Shown: positions 8,498 to 16,446 of the stretch, in pieces
Position numbering within the stretch: the first letter of the stretch is position 1
How the letters are laid out: every line of letters starts with the position of its first letter
NCBI GenBank assembly: GCA_001304855.1
Contig: BBZN01000043.1
Location: 1-37,161 of the forward strand
DNA length: 37,161 bases
From: Clostridia bacterium UC5.1-1D2
GTDB lineage: Bacteria; Bacillota; Clostridia; Lachnospirales; Lachnospiraceae
Reading direction: 5' to 3'
The notes under the pieces: generated by a model
Databases searched by the model: none
What the model saw: the letters and a program-made list of their open reading frames with translations, nothing else
What the model was told of the DNA's origin: nothing
Translations under genes and position numbers: made by a program

Positions 8498-8546
8498 ATA
8501 CAGGCCGCCGCAGCAGATAGCGTCTGCTGCGGGGCCCGGCCTGTAT
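8498..8546. repeat. Long two-tier intergenic hairpin
   Basis: A 9-bp outer stem (ATACAGGCC at 8498-8506 with GGCCTGTAT at 8538-8546) and a perfect 10-bp inner stem (CCGCAGCAGA with TCTGCTGCGG) around a 5-nt loop. It lies between convergent genes, but neither strand has an immediate T-run, so it is only a tentative bidirectional terminator. It could be a REP-like element. Confidence 0.55.
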
Positions 8547-8652
8547 ACAGTATAATTTACGTTCCGATCGCCTGTGATACCGCCTGAAACTATTTGGTTC
8601 CTTTGATTGTGCGGACTGCGGCCCAAAAGACTCCCTGTCAGTCTCCGCTCCT

Positions 8653-9289
8653 CTACAGCTGGGTATATCCGTACGCATTCACCAGGCATCCAGCTTTCTC
8701 CCCTCCCTGCAGAGGGGGCAGGTTCTGTAGTCAAAATACGCATAATCCGGCAAATCCTTCTTTCCAAAAATCGAGGCCACACGGAAACCGTTCACTTCCT
8801 CCACAGCGCTGAATATGGCTGATATGCCTCTTAAAATTCCCCCGTAATACTGAATGGATTCGATGCCCTTGTTGAGGGCCAGTCCGGTAGTCACAGATGC
8901 CGTGAGAATGATCACGTTTTTCCGCGAATCATAGGAAGGATGTTCTCCTTAAAAATCATCTGGCTGTTGCTGTTATATTCCGGGGTTACGATGTACATGG
9001 TTTTATGGGCATTCATGGAAAGAACCCCGGCGCCAGTCAGCTCCTCAGCCAAAAAACTTCCGATAACCTGTGTGCCCTCCAGGCACACAATGGTGTCCAC
9101 AATGGTATCATAGAGAAACATTCCCACCAGGCTCCTGGCTATCTCCTGAGCCTCGCTGAGCCTTGTCTTTAAGGTGGCCATATCAATATAGTAATTGATA
9201 TGGGCATGATTCGTGGCAAAATGGCCGGGTGTAATCTTCAAAGGTGCACTGCATCCCGCCGCTTGGATCTTGGTATACTTAATATCCAT
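8653..9289 (-). CDS. Phosphoribosyltransferase-family protein, orotate PRTase-like (two frameshifts)
   Basis: The repaired 212-residue protein has the type I phosphoribosyltransferase layout. An N-terminal region precedes the PRPP-binding core, where NVIILTASVTTGLALNKGI takes the place of the VLIVDDVxTTG loop. A family-typical tail DYRTCPLCREGRKLDAWVNAYGY carries a CPxC pair. Similar proteins are often annotated as orotate phosphoribosyltransferase, but the acidic PRPP-loop residues are absent, so substrate and even activity are uncertain. Missing bases near 8917 (T5 run) and near 8680 shift the frame. ATG at 9289 follows AAGGGGG. It has its own promoter, so it is probably not part of the sulfatase operon upstream. 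Confidence 0.65.
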
Positions 9290-9336
9290 AAAAACGCCCC
9301 CTTTTCCCTGAACTGCCTCCAATTGTTCTCATGTAT

Positions 9337-9365
9337 ATTATACCAATAAATCCCATATGATACAA
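9337..9365 (-). promoter_or_regulatory. Promoter of the phosphoribosyltransferase gene
   Basis: Minus strand TTGTAT (9360-9365), 17-nt spacer, perfect TATAAT (9337-9342), about 40 nt after the anSME stop. Confidence 0.65.
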
Positions 9366-9404
9366 GACATTCGTGCCCCTTTGCACCCCCGCGTGCACTC
9401 CGGA

Positions 9405-10495
9405 TTACAGCTTTTTGGCAATCTCAAGCATTCTTGCAGACATGCCTGGAAAAAGGCCCGGAAACCAGGGCAAAAATAATTTCTCCCCCGGCTCCAATGC
9501 CGTCTGCAGCCTCCGCGGCAAAGTCTGTAGCAGGGGCAGCCCAGGCAGGCTTCCTGCCCGGCTCTCTCCCTTCCGTCAAATCCAAGCTCTTCCCCTTTGC
9601 GCCTCATCTCCTCCAGGGAATTTTCTCCAAACCGTCCCAGATAAAATTCATCCGTCACATAGAAGTCACAGGCATAAACCGAGCCGTCCGCTTCCGTCAC
9701 ATACTGGACGCTGCAGCACCCTCTCTGATCACAGGCTTCCGCCTCATATCCCATAAGAATCGCGATATAATTTTCAAACAGGCGGATATAGGGCTGCTTC
9801 CCCTTCTTAAGATCCTCATACCAAAGATCAAACAGCCTGCACAGAAATTCCCCGTACATCTTGGGAGTCAGAGAATACTCCCTTTCTCCCGGCTCCTCCC
9901 CCATAGGATCCAGACAGGGAATGAACTGGAGATACCTCCACCCATGTTTCTGATAAAAAGAATATAGTTTGGACACGGCCTGGGCAGTCCTCCGGTTCAC
10001 CACAGTGAGAATATTAAACTCTGCATGGTGCTTTTCCAACAGGGCGATTCCGTCCATAATTCGGGCAAACGTGCCCTCCCCCTGGGGAGTCCTGCGGTAT
10101 GCGTCATGTGTATATTTCGTCCCATCCAGGGATACCCCCACAAGAAAATGATTCTCAGCCAGGAACTGGGCCCACTCCCGGGTAATGCCGTATCCGTTAG
10201 TCTGGATAGCGTTGGTAACGGAAACCTTGTTTGTATTATATTTCTCCTGAAACTCCAATAATTTCCTGTAAAAGGGCAGTCCGGCCAGAGTGGGCTCACC
10301 TCCCTGAAACGCAAACCCGCAGCGGCCCCGGGCATATCTCAGCGTCTCCTTTACCGCCGTCTCCAGCATCCCTTCCGACATAAAGCCGTAGTTGGCCTTC
10401 TCCCGTTTTTCCATCTCGTCACAATAAAAACAATAACTGCATTTCAAATTACATGTGCCGGAAACAGGCTTTATCAGCAGTTGAATCGGGGGCAT
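9405..10495 (-). CDS. Anaerobic sulfatase-maturating radical SAM enzyme (anSME; one frameshift)
   Basis: It oxidises the active-site Cys or Ser of a sulfatase to C-alpha-formylglycine, using S-adenosylmethionine and [4Fe-4S] clusters. The radical-SAM motif CNLKCSYC is at residues 15-22, FQGGEPTLAGL follows, and the SPASM region has GCCSVQYVTEADGSVYACD, CLGCPCYRLCRGGC and FCPGF, which ligate the auxiliary clusters. One missing base near 9436 changes the last residues; restoring it ends the protein at 9405 (363 residues, ending EIAKKL-like). ATG at 10495 has AAGGAG upstream. It lies 17 nt after the regulator and in the same run as a Cys-type sulfatase, its evident client. Confidence 0.92.
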
Positions 10496-10512
10496 CTTCC
10501 AATCTCCTTTTC

Positions 10513-11618
10513 TCACCTCAAATTCTTGACAGAGCGTCCTTCATAAATCTTTGCTTCAAACATATAGGAATAACCGTTATCCATATATTCATTATTCTCA
10601 ATCATTTGAAGGAGCCGTCTCCCCACCTGCCTGCCCATCTCATATCCGGGATGGATGGAACAGGTGATTCCTGTCTGTTCCCAGTCGCTCTTTGAATAGT
10701 CAAAACATACCAGGGAATAATCCTCAGGAACCCTCTTCCCCTCGATCATCATATACCGGAGAACTGCCTGGAGAATCATATAATTGCAGCAGACAATAGC
10801 TGTGCACTTGGGCAGGGTTTTCAGAAATTTTCCGATCTCCTTGTGGTAACCCGGAACATGGGCCTCATTGGAGACGCACCATTTGACATAGTCATCGTCA
10901 AACTCCACCCCAAATTTCCTGAGCCCCCTACGTAACCCCGGAATTTCTCTATGCTCTGATAATTGTCATAGACAAATATTCCCACAATATGTTTATGTCC
11001 GGCCTGTATCAGAAGGCTCAGAAGTTCCTTCGCACATTTGTAATCGTTATTGATTACTTTCGGATATTTTAATTCCTTATAATAATTGTTGTAAAAAATC
11101 ACCGGTATCTTTTTTGCAAATATATTGCGGTAACAGTCCAGATTTGGGTTCAGAAGGCTGGCCTTGACGCCATCCACAATAAATCCGGAAAAGTCCTGGT
11201 GGGCCACCACATTCAGGCAATTCCGTTCACCGGAAAATTTGTTGTCGGTAAAAAATATATGCAGGTCGGCGTCTCTCTCCGCCAGAACGGTCTTTATACC
11301 GCTGATCAATCCCGAATTGGCGTTGGCGTCCTGTCCCTGCAGAATAAGCCCGATTTTGACGGAAGCCGTCTGATTCCCCACATCCTTAGACAATGCCACT
11401 GCTTTGTTAATGTAGGTTCCGCTGCCCCTCACTTTGTAAATCAGGCCCTCCTGTTCAAGCCGTCCTGAAGCGCCTCTCACCGTTTCCCTGCTCACTCCCA
11501 GACGCATACACAGCACATTCTCGGAAGGCAGCTTTAAGTTGGCGGAGAACTTATTTTCATCAACATAAGCCCGGAGCCAATTATATACTTTATCTGACTT
11601 TTTATCTGGTTTGCGCAT
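10513..11618 (-). CDS. GntR/LacI-type (AraR-like) transcriptional regulator (one frameshift)
   Basis: Residues 1-70 form a GntR winged helix (KVYNWLRAYVDENKFSANLK, LPSENVLCMRLGVSRETVR, LEQEGLIYKVRGSGTYI). The remainder is a periplasmic-binding-protein-like LacI sensor (VKIGLILQGQDANANSGLI, KHIVGIFVYDNYQSIEKFRGY, SLVCFDYSKSDW). This is the AraR architecture, usually a sugar-responsive repressor. A missing C in the C5 run at 10924-10928 shifts the frame; repair gives 368 residues. ATG at 11618 follows GAGAGGTAA. Placed between the sulfatase and its maturase, it probably senses the desulfated product or the imported substrate and controls the tct-sulfatase operon. Confidence 0.85.
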
Positions 11619-11642
11619 ATACTTACCTCTCGGTTTCAGTAA

Positions 11643-13000
11643 TCATGCCTCATCCACGATTTCCGGCTCTTCTCCCTCTGTTTCCTTAATCCGCCTCAGC
11701 AGCTTTTCTCTCAGTATCAGCTTTATCTCCCTGTAATTCTCGTCCTTTATCAGATTATTCAGTTCATGGGGATCCACACTCAAATCATAGAGGAAATCAT
11801 CTGCATATAAATCCGCAGATGCTGCCGCGCCTCCATTGACGCCGGGAGCATATACAGCATATTTATAATCGGCAGTTCTCACTGTACGTCCAACCCTGCT
11901 CTCGGAAATCTGGGCATAAATTTCATTAGGTCTATTATCAGTCTTTCCCAGGGCCACGTCAAGAAGATTCTCTCCAACCATGGCATTCCCCACATCCACG
12001 CCTGCCAGGGCAAGAATGGTTTTGGGAAGGCTTTCTGTGCTCACCAGCTCCTCCACTGCTTTCCCACCCTTAAATGGGCCTCCTGCAATTACAAGAGGGA
12101 CTCTCAGGCAGGCGTCATGGCAGGAACGTTTATAATCGTCATATCCCTTCAGGTGGCTGTCCCTGTTCCTGGTTCGGAAATGGGAGCCGTGGTCTGAGGC
12201 AAATAAAATCACTGTGTTCTCATACAGCCCTTCAGCCTTCAGCCGCTGTATAAGGCGTCCCAGATTTTCGTCCAGATTGGCGCAGCAGCCCAGATAGTCG
12301 GGATATTCCATCCTGTAATCTCCGTCGAGGGCAGCCAAATCGGCAGGCAGAACATAGTCCTTATATTTTTCTTTTGAGCCTTCCGGTCCTTCATAGTGTT
12401 TACGGTCGTTTTGGTGGTGAGGCTCAATATGGGAGATTGTCATGAAAAAGGGCTTCGTTTTATCCCTCACCCGGAAGAAGTCCAACGCCAAATCCGTGAT
12501 GCAGTCGGCCCTGTACCCTTTAAAATCGATTCTGTTGTCATTTTCATCAAAAACGTAACCGTCATATCCGTGGGAGGTAAACTCCAGAACGTCCGCAGTG
12601 CGCCAGAATCCGGTATATCCTCCTCTCAGCTCTCTGGGAATGGCTGTCACCGTGTGGTTGACGGCAGGCGGTTTCTCCAGTTCACCGTCACTGGCCAGGT
12701 GCCACTTTCCAATATAGGCAGTCTCGTAGCCTGCCTCCTCAATGTAGTTGGCCAGGGTCTTTACATTTTTAGGAAGAATAATATTGTTCCTGAAACAGCC
12801 CGTCTCTGTAGGATACTTTCCTGTCTGAAACAGAGCGCGGCATGGGCCGCAGACCGGCTGGGGTGAAAATGCCCTGTCAAACTTCACGCCCTCCTCTGCC
12901 AGTCTGTCCAGATTGGGAGTTATATCTAAAGGCTGCCCGAAACATCCGCAGGTATCTGCCGCTGTTGATCTGTAAAATAAAATACAATATTATAAGCCAT
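11643..13000 (-). CDS. Type I sulfatase, Cys-type, no signal peptide (one frameshift)
   Basis: Hydrolyses a sulfate ester. The N-terminus MAYNIVFYFTDQQRADT has the metal-binding aspartate. The maturation motif is CGPCR (C51, the C-x-P-x-R signature) in SPQPVCGPCRALFQTG. GKWHL, SHIEPHHQ and LFASDHGSH carry further active-site and metal residues. One missing base near 12959 shifts the N-terminal 14 codons; repair gives 452 residues. No signal peptide precedes the catalytic domain, so the enzyme is expected in the cytoplasm. It starts 4 nt after tctA, implying translational coupling with the transporter. The Cys at the motif needs formylglycine conversion, supplied by the anSME at 9405-10495. 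The substrate is not deducible from sequence alone. Confidence 0.9.
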
Positions 13001-13004
13001 GGTG

Positions 13005-14501
13005 TCACTCCCCTTTCGCCTCTCTGCTTTCTTTCAGCTTACTCTTAACAATCATCGTTACCGCGCTGGCAATAAGAATCAAAAACACAATACAGTAAAT
13101 GCTGCTCACAAAAATAACAGGACTTCCTTTGGAGATCAGCAGGGCGCGCCGGAAATTAGTCTCCGTCATATTTCCAAGAACCAATCCCAGAAGGATTGGC
13201 ACTGTGGGGAAATCCAATTTATACAGCAGCCAGGCAATCACAGCAAAAGCCAGCGTCACCCCTATGTCAAAATACGATTTGTTGATAGAATAGGCTCCTG
13301 CAAAGCAAAAAATAACAATAACAGGTGTCAGGATTTCCTGGGGAATGGAAACTACTTTTGCAAACAATCTGGTCAGGTATTTTCCCTGAAGCAGCATAAA
13401 CAGGTTCACAAATAGAAGGCCTATCATAATCGCATACATAATATCTCCCTGGGTTGTAAATAAACTAAGGCCCGGATTTAAACCATTAATCATCAAAGCA
13501 GACAGCATAATTGCAACACAGCCGTCGCCGGGGATTCCCAGCGTAAGAAGAGGTATCAACGTGGCGCCTGTAACCGCATTGTTGGCGCTTTCCGCAGCGG
13601 CGATCCCTTCCACTGAACCATTTCCAAATTCTTCTTTATGTTTTGAAATGGCTTTGGCCCTGTCATAACTGAACCAGGAAGCCATGGAAGCTCCCGTCCC
13701 CGGAATAATGCCGATGACGGTCCCTATAAAAGAGGACATCAGGACAGGCAGAAGCATTCTCTTATATTCACCCTTTGTGATCCTTCCGTCGTCTTTTATT
13801 TTACTTGCATCCAGCTTCATCCGTTCCAGCTTCGTCTCAGCCTTCTTAAGAATTTCCACCAAAGCAAAAAGCCCTATGAGACAGATTGCCAGATCCAGCC
13901 CCATGTAGAGGCGCGGTATTCCAAAGGTATAACGGTCATAGCTGGTAAGGGGATCGGAGCCGATGCAGGAGATAAAAAGTCCGATACAGGCCGATATAAC
14001 CCCCTTCACCATGCTCTTTCCCGAAATTCCCGCAATAATCGTAAGGCCAAAGAGGCAGATTAAAAAATATTCCGCAGTTCCCAGCTGAGCCGACACCTTC
14101 GCTACCTGCGGCGCCAAAAACAAAAGCATAAGGCCGGAAAAGATCCCTCCAAATACAGAGGCGTATAAAGCGATTTTAAGGGCCGCCTTTGTACGGCCCA
14201 TCTGGGAAAGAGGGTGTCCGTCCAGCATAGTGGCAGCCGCATGAGGCGTGCCCGGGGTATTAATTAAAATAGCAGACACGCTTCCTCCATACCCGCCGGC
14301 ACAGTAAATACCCAGCAGGAACATCATACCCGGAACAGCCGTCATCCTGTAGGTTACAGGAAGAAAAAGAATAATGCACAGGATAACCGTCAAACCTGGT
14401 ATAGCTGCAAATACAGAGCCGATGAATACACCGCAGTTAATCCAGAAAAAATTCTCCGGTGTAAACAAAAGTTTCAGCGCAGGGGCAATAAATTCCAACA
14501 T
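13005..14501 (-). CDS. tctA: TctA-family large membrane subunit of a tripartite tricarboxylate transporter
   Basis: Intact, 498 residues, about 11-12 membrane helices. It carries the family signature GGYGGSVSAILINTPGTP near residue 75 and a second glycine-rich repeat IGIIPGTGASMASW. TctA/TctB/TctC systems are ion-gradient-driven importers in which an extracytoplasmic binding protein delivers a carboxylate to the membrane complex. ATG at 14501 has AAAGGAG about 8 nt upstream; the longer reading includes an intergenic palindrome. Neighbours are tctB upstream (54-nt gap with the palindrome) and the sulfatase 4 nt downstream. Coupling to a cytoplasmic sulfatase suggests a sulfated anionic substrate. 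Confidence 0.92.
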   Translation of the reverse strand: MLEFIAPALKLLFTPENFFWINCGVFIGSVFAAIPGLTVILCIILFLPVTYRMTAVPGMMFLLGIYCAGGYGGSVSAILINTPGTPHAAATMLDGHPLSQMGRTKAALKIALYASVFGGIFSGLMLLFLAPQVAKVSAQLGTAEYFLICLFGLTIIAGISGKSMVKGVISACIGLFISCIGSDPLTSYDRYTFGIPRLYMGLDLAICLIGLFALVEILKKAETKLERMKLDASKIKDDGRITKGEYKRMLLPVLMSSFIGTVIGIIPGTGASMASWFSYDRAKAISKHKEEFGNGSVEGIAAAESANNAVTGATLIPLLTLGIPGDGCVAIMLSALMINGLNPGLSLFTTQGDIMYAIMIGLLFVNLFMLLQGKYLTRLFAKVVSIPQEILTPVIVIFCFAGAYSINKSYFDIGVTLAFAVIAWLLYKLDFPTVPILLGLVLGNMTETNFRRALLISKGSPVIFVSSIYCIVFLILIASAVTMIVKSKLKESREAKGE

Positions 14502-14530
14502 AATCATCTCTCCTTTACGGTAGTGCCGGA

Positions 14531-14554
14531 GCGTGTCTGAACGTTCAGACACGC
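14531..14554. repeat. Perfect 24-bp palindrome between tctB and tctA
   Basis: Each 12-nt half reads GCGTGTCTGAAC / GTTCAGACACGC with no spacer. As RNA it forms a strong stem with a minimal ACGT loop 2-25 nt after the tctB stop; as DNA it looks like an operator. It is preceded on the plus strand by GTGCCGGAGCG, a word that also borders the inverted repeat near 34460. Confidence 0.75.
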
Positions 14555-14555
14555 C

Positions 14556-15078
14556 CTAGAATCTGACGCCCAGGCCAAAGCGGAACGCAGCCCAGATTAA
14601 GACGGCAAGGCTGACTGTAATTCCATAGTAAGCCTTTTTTCTGCAGCGGAAATACACCAGGAAACCCAGAGCGCAGAATACAGTTCCCACTGCAAACAGG
14701 TTCGTCCACCTGCAGAGAATGTACGTGACAAAAAGGATAGCCAGGATAATCAGGCTTTTACCTCTGTGAGAAGATTGAGGGTACAGGTGTTCATAGGCTC
14801 CTTCTTCAGAATCTTATATATATTCTGAAGAATCAGAATTCCGCTGCAGAACATAATCAGAATCATCAGCATCGTTGGAAAAACCCGGCCATTTACCACG
14901 TCTGTCTCAGATACCATCACCTGCTTTGGCATAATCGAAAACAAAATCACGGCAATAACAAAAACAGGCATGCACCCACCAGATCCGCAGGCAGTTTTAT
15001 CTCCCTGGCCTGCAGCCCGGCTGCTATGCGATCCAGTTTTTTATCCAGGCGGCAAATTAAGGATGTTTCTTTTTTCAT
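14556..15078 (-). CDS. tctB: TctB-family small membrane subunit (two frameshifts)
   Basis: The repaired protein of about 174 residues has an N-terminal charged segment (MKKETSLICRLDKKLDRI), then four hydrophobic helices (VFVIAVILFSIMP, TMLMILIMFCSGILIL, SLIILAILFVTYIL, VFCALGFLVYF), the TctB layout. Indels near 14975 and near 14757 (missing base in an A4 run on the minus strand) split it into three frames; with both restored the length is a whole number of codons. ATG at 15078 follows GGAGGAAAATTGCC. It lies 127 nt after tctC across a hairpin and 54 nt before tctA. Confidence 0.82.
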
Positions 15079-15104
15079 GGCAATTTTCCTCCTAACAGAC
15101 AGAC

Positions 15105-15131
15105 GGCGCAAAGAACAATGTGCCTTGCGCC
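15105..15131 (-). other. Intercistronic hairpin between tctC and tctB
   Basis: GGCGCAA at 15105-15111 pairs with TTGCGCC at 15125-15131. There is no T-run, so full termination is unlikely. Such structures after a solute-binding-protein gene commonly protect its mRNA and raise its level over the membrane subunits. Confidence 0.55.
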
Positions 15132-15205
15132 ATCGGGGCCTCAGAGACTGAAATGTGTCTTTAAAGCCGCTGCGTCCTCAGGCGCAGACAATTTTCAAAC
15201 ACACC

Positions 15206-16170
15206 TTAGTGAACAACAATATCCTTATATTCATTTACAATATTTTTCACATTCTCAATATGCTCCACCACCTGGTCATTTGTCATGGTGTCCACCTCCA
15301 GAAGCATGGTGTCCTTCAGCCACTCAGCCGTTTCATCTCCGGCCAGTATCTTGTCGTAAAGCCCTTTCAATTCAGCCACCTTCTTCTCGTCTGTCCCTTG
15401 CGGGCCAGAATCAGACAGCGGTTTCTGAAGTAAGGATATCCGTATTTTCCTACTCCCTCCACTCCGGCAAAGGGGCCCTGGGCAATATCTTCGCCGTCAA
15501 AGGCACATACAATATCAACGCCTCCCTGCTGGAAGGTTTCCAGGATCTGGGACTGATGGGAAACTGCAAAATTAGTCTCTCCCTTTGCAACTGCCTGTGC
15601 AGCTTCCGCCGCAGAGCTGTAGGCTACCAGTTTAATCTGGTCTCCATAGCCCATGGCCCCGAACAGTGAAGCCGCCAAAAACGCCTCGGATCCGGTTGCG
15701 CCGTTGACTGCGATTGTAATTTCTTCGCCTGAATCCATAAAGGTCTTTAAGGTTTCAATATCTTTAATATTCAGCTTTGAATCGGCGGACATGACAAATA
15801 CGGAGGAATACAAATTCTCTACAAACACAAAATCATCATAGGTAAACTGCATCTTTGCCGGGTCCAGGATGGAAGTGATAGAGAAAAGCCCCTCCCCTGC
15901 AAATACTAATTCAGGGTCGTTTGCCTTTGTCTCCGCCACCCACGTGTTTACAGTAGCCGCGTCTCCCTTTACAGCATCCGCCACCAGTATAATTTTGTCC
16001 GAATTGTCAACCGACAGGGCGGCCGCCTTCTGGCTGACCATAGCGGCTACGCCTGAGGGCGCCCAGGGACATGTAACGGTCCATGTTTCCTTTTTTTCAC
16101 TGCATCCCATCAGTGAAACAATTGCCATAGCAGCGATCAGACCTAATGCCAATAATTTTTTTCTCATCAT
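15206..16170 (-). CDS. tctC: TctC-family solute-binding lipoprotein (one frameshift)
   Basis: Extracytoplasmic binding component of the tripartite tricarboxylate transporter. The signal sequence MMRKKLLALGLIAAMAIVSL ends in the lipobox LMGC, so it should be lipid-anchored. The mature protein begins WTVTCPWAPSGVAAMV, the family's ligand-loop region, and VNGATGSEAFLAASLFG is a second typical segment. A missing G near 15400 shifts the last 65 codons; repair gives 321 residues ending IVNEYKDIVVH. AAAAAGGAG precedes paired ATG codons at 16170 and 16167. First gene of the sulfatase operon. Confidence 0.88.
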
Positions 16171-16232
16171 GCTCTCTCCTTTTTAGTGTAAATTGTATCA
16201 ATATTTTCCATTCCTACCGTTAATATATGAAA

Positions 16233-16261
16233 AGATTACCATAAAAAAGGAGGCGCTTCAA
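16233..16261 (-). promoter_or_regulatory. Candidate promoter of the tct-sulfatase operon
   Basis: Minus strand TTGAAG (16256-16261), 17-nt spacer, TAATCT (16233-16238), about 65 nt before tctC. Both boxes are imperfect, as expected of a regulated promoter. Confidence 0.5.
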
Positions 16262-16283
16262 TAACTTTTCAGCATTTCTTCAT

Positions 16284-16323
16284 AAAGTTGTATGTTTATA
16301 GTCCAATTACACAAAAGTTGTAT
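16284..16323. promoter_or_regulatory. Direct repeats upstream of tctC, candidate operator
   Basis: AAAGTTGTAT occurs at 16284-16293 and again at 16314-16323, exactly 30 bp apart (about three helical turns), just upstream of the candidate -35. The inverse half AACTTTT lies at 16263-16269 next to the -35. The natural candidate binder is the AraR-like regulator of the same operon. Confidence 0.45.
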
Positions 16324-16372
16324 TATCAAAAGCAAAAACAAGTAATATATAACAAAAATCTCCCTGGAAAGC

Positions 16373-16415
16373 AAAAAACCCGGAACATTCTATTGATAGA
16401 AAGTTCCAGGTTTTT
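16373..16415 (-). terminator. Rho-independent terminator of ftsH
   Basis: Minus strand: AACC-GGAAC arm (from 16415 down), mirrored by GTTCC-GGTT and followed by T6 (16378-16373). An inner TTCTA/TAGAA pairing extends the stem. It lies 32 nt past the ftsH stop and separates ftsH from the tct operon. The plus strand also has a T-run, but no gene uses it. Confidence 0.8.
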
Positions 16416-16446
16416 ACATTCCACAGGGAACACCTGTTATCTCATA

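Noticed and set aside
8498..8546. Calling the long hairpin a definite terminator
   Set aside because: Neither strand has a T-run directly after the stem, so it is listed as a repeat/hairpin only.
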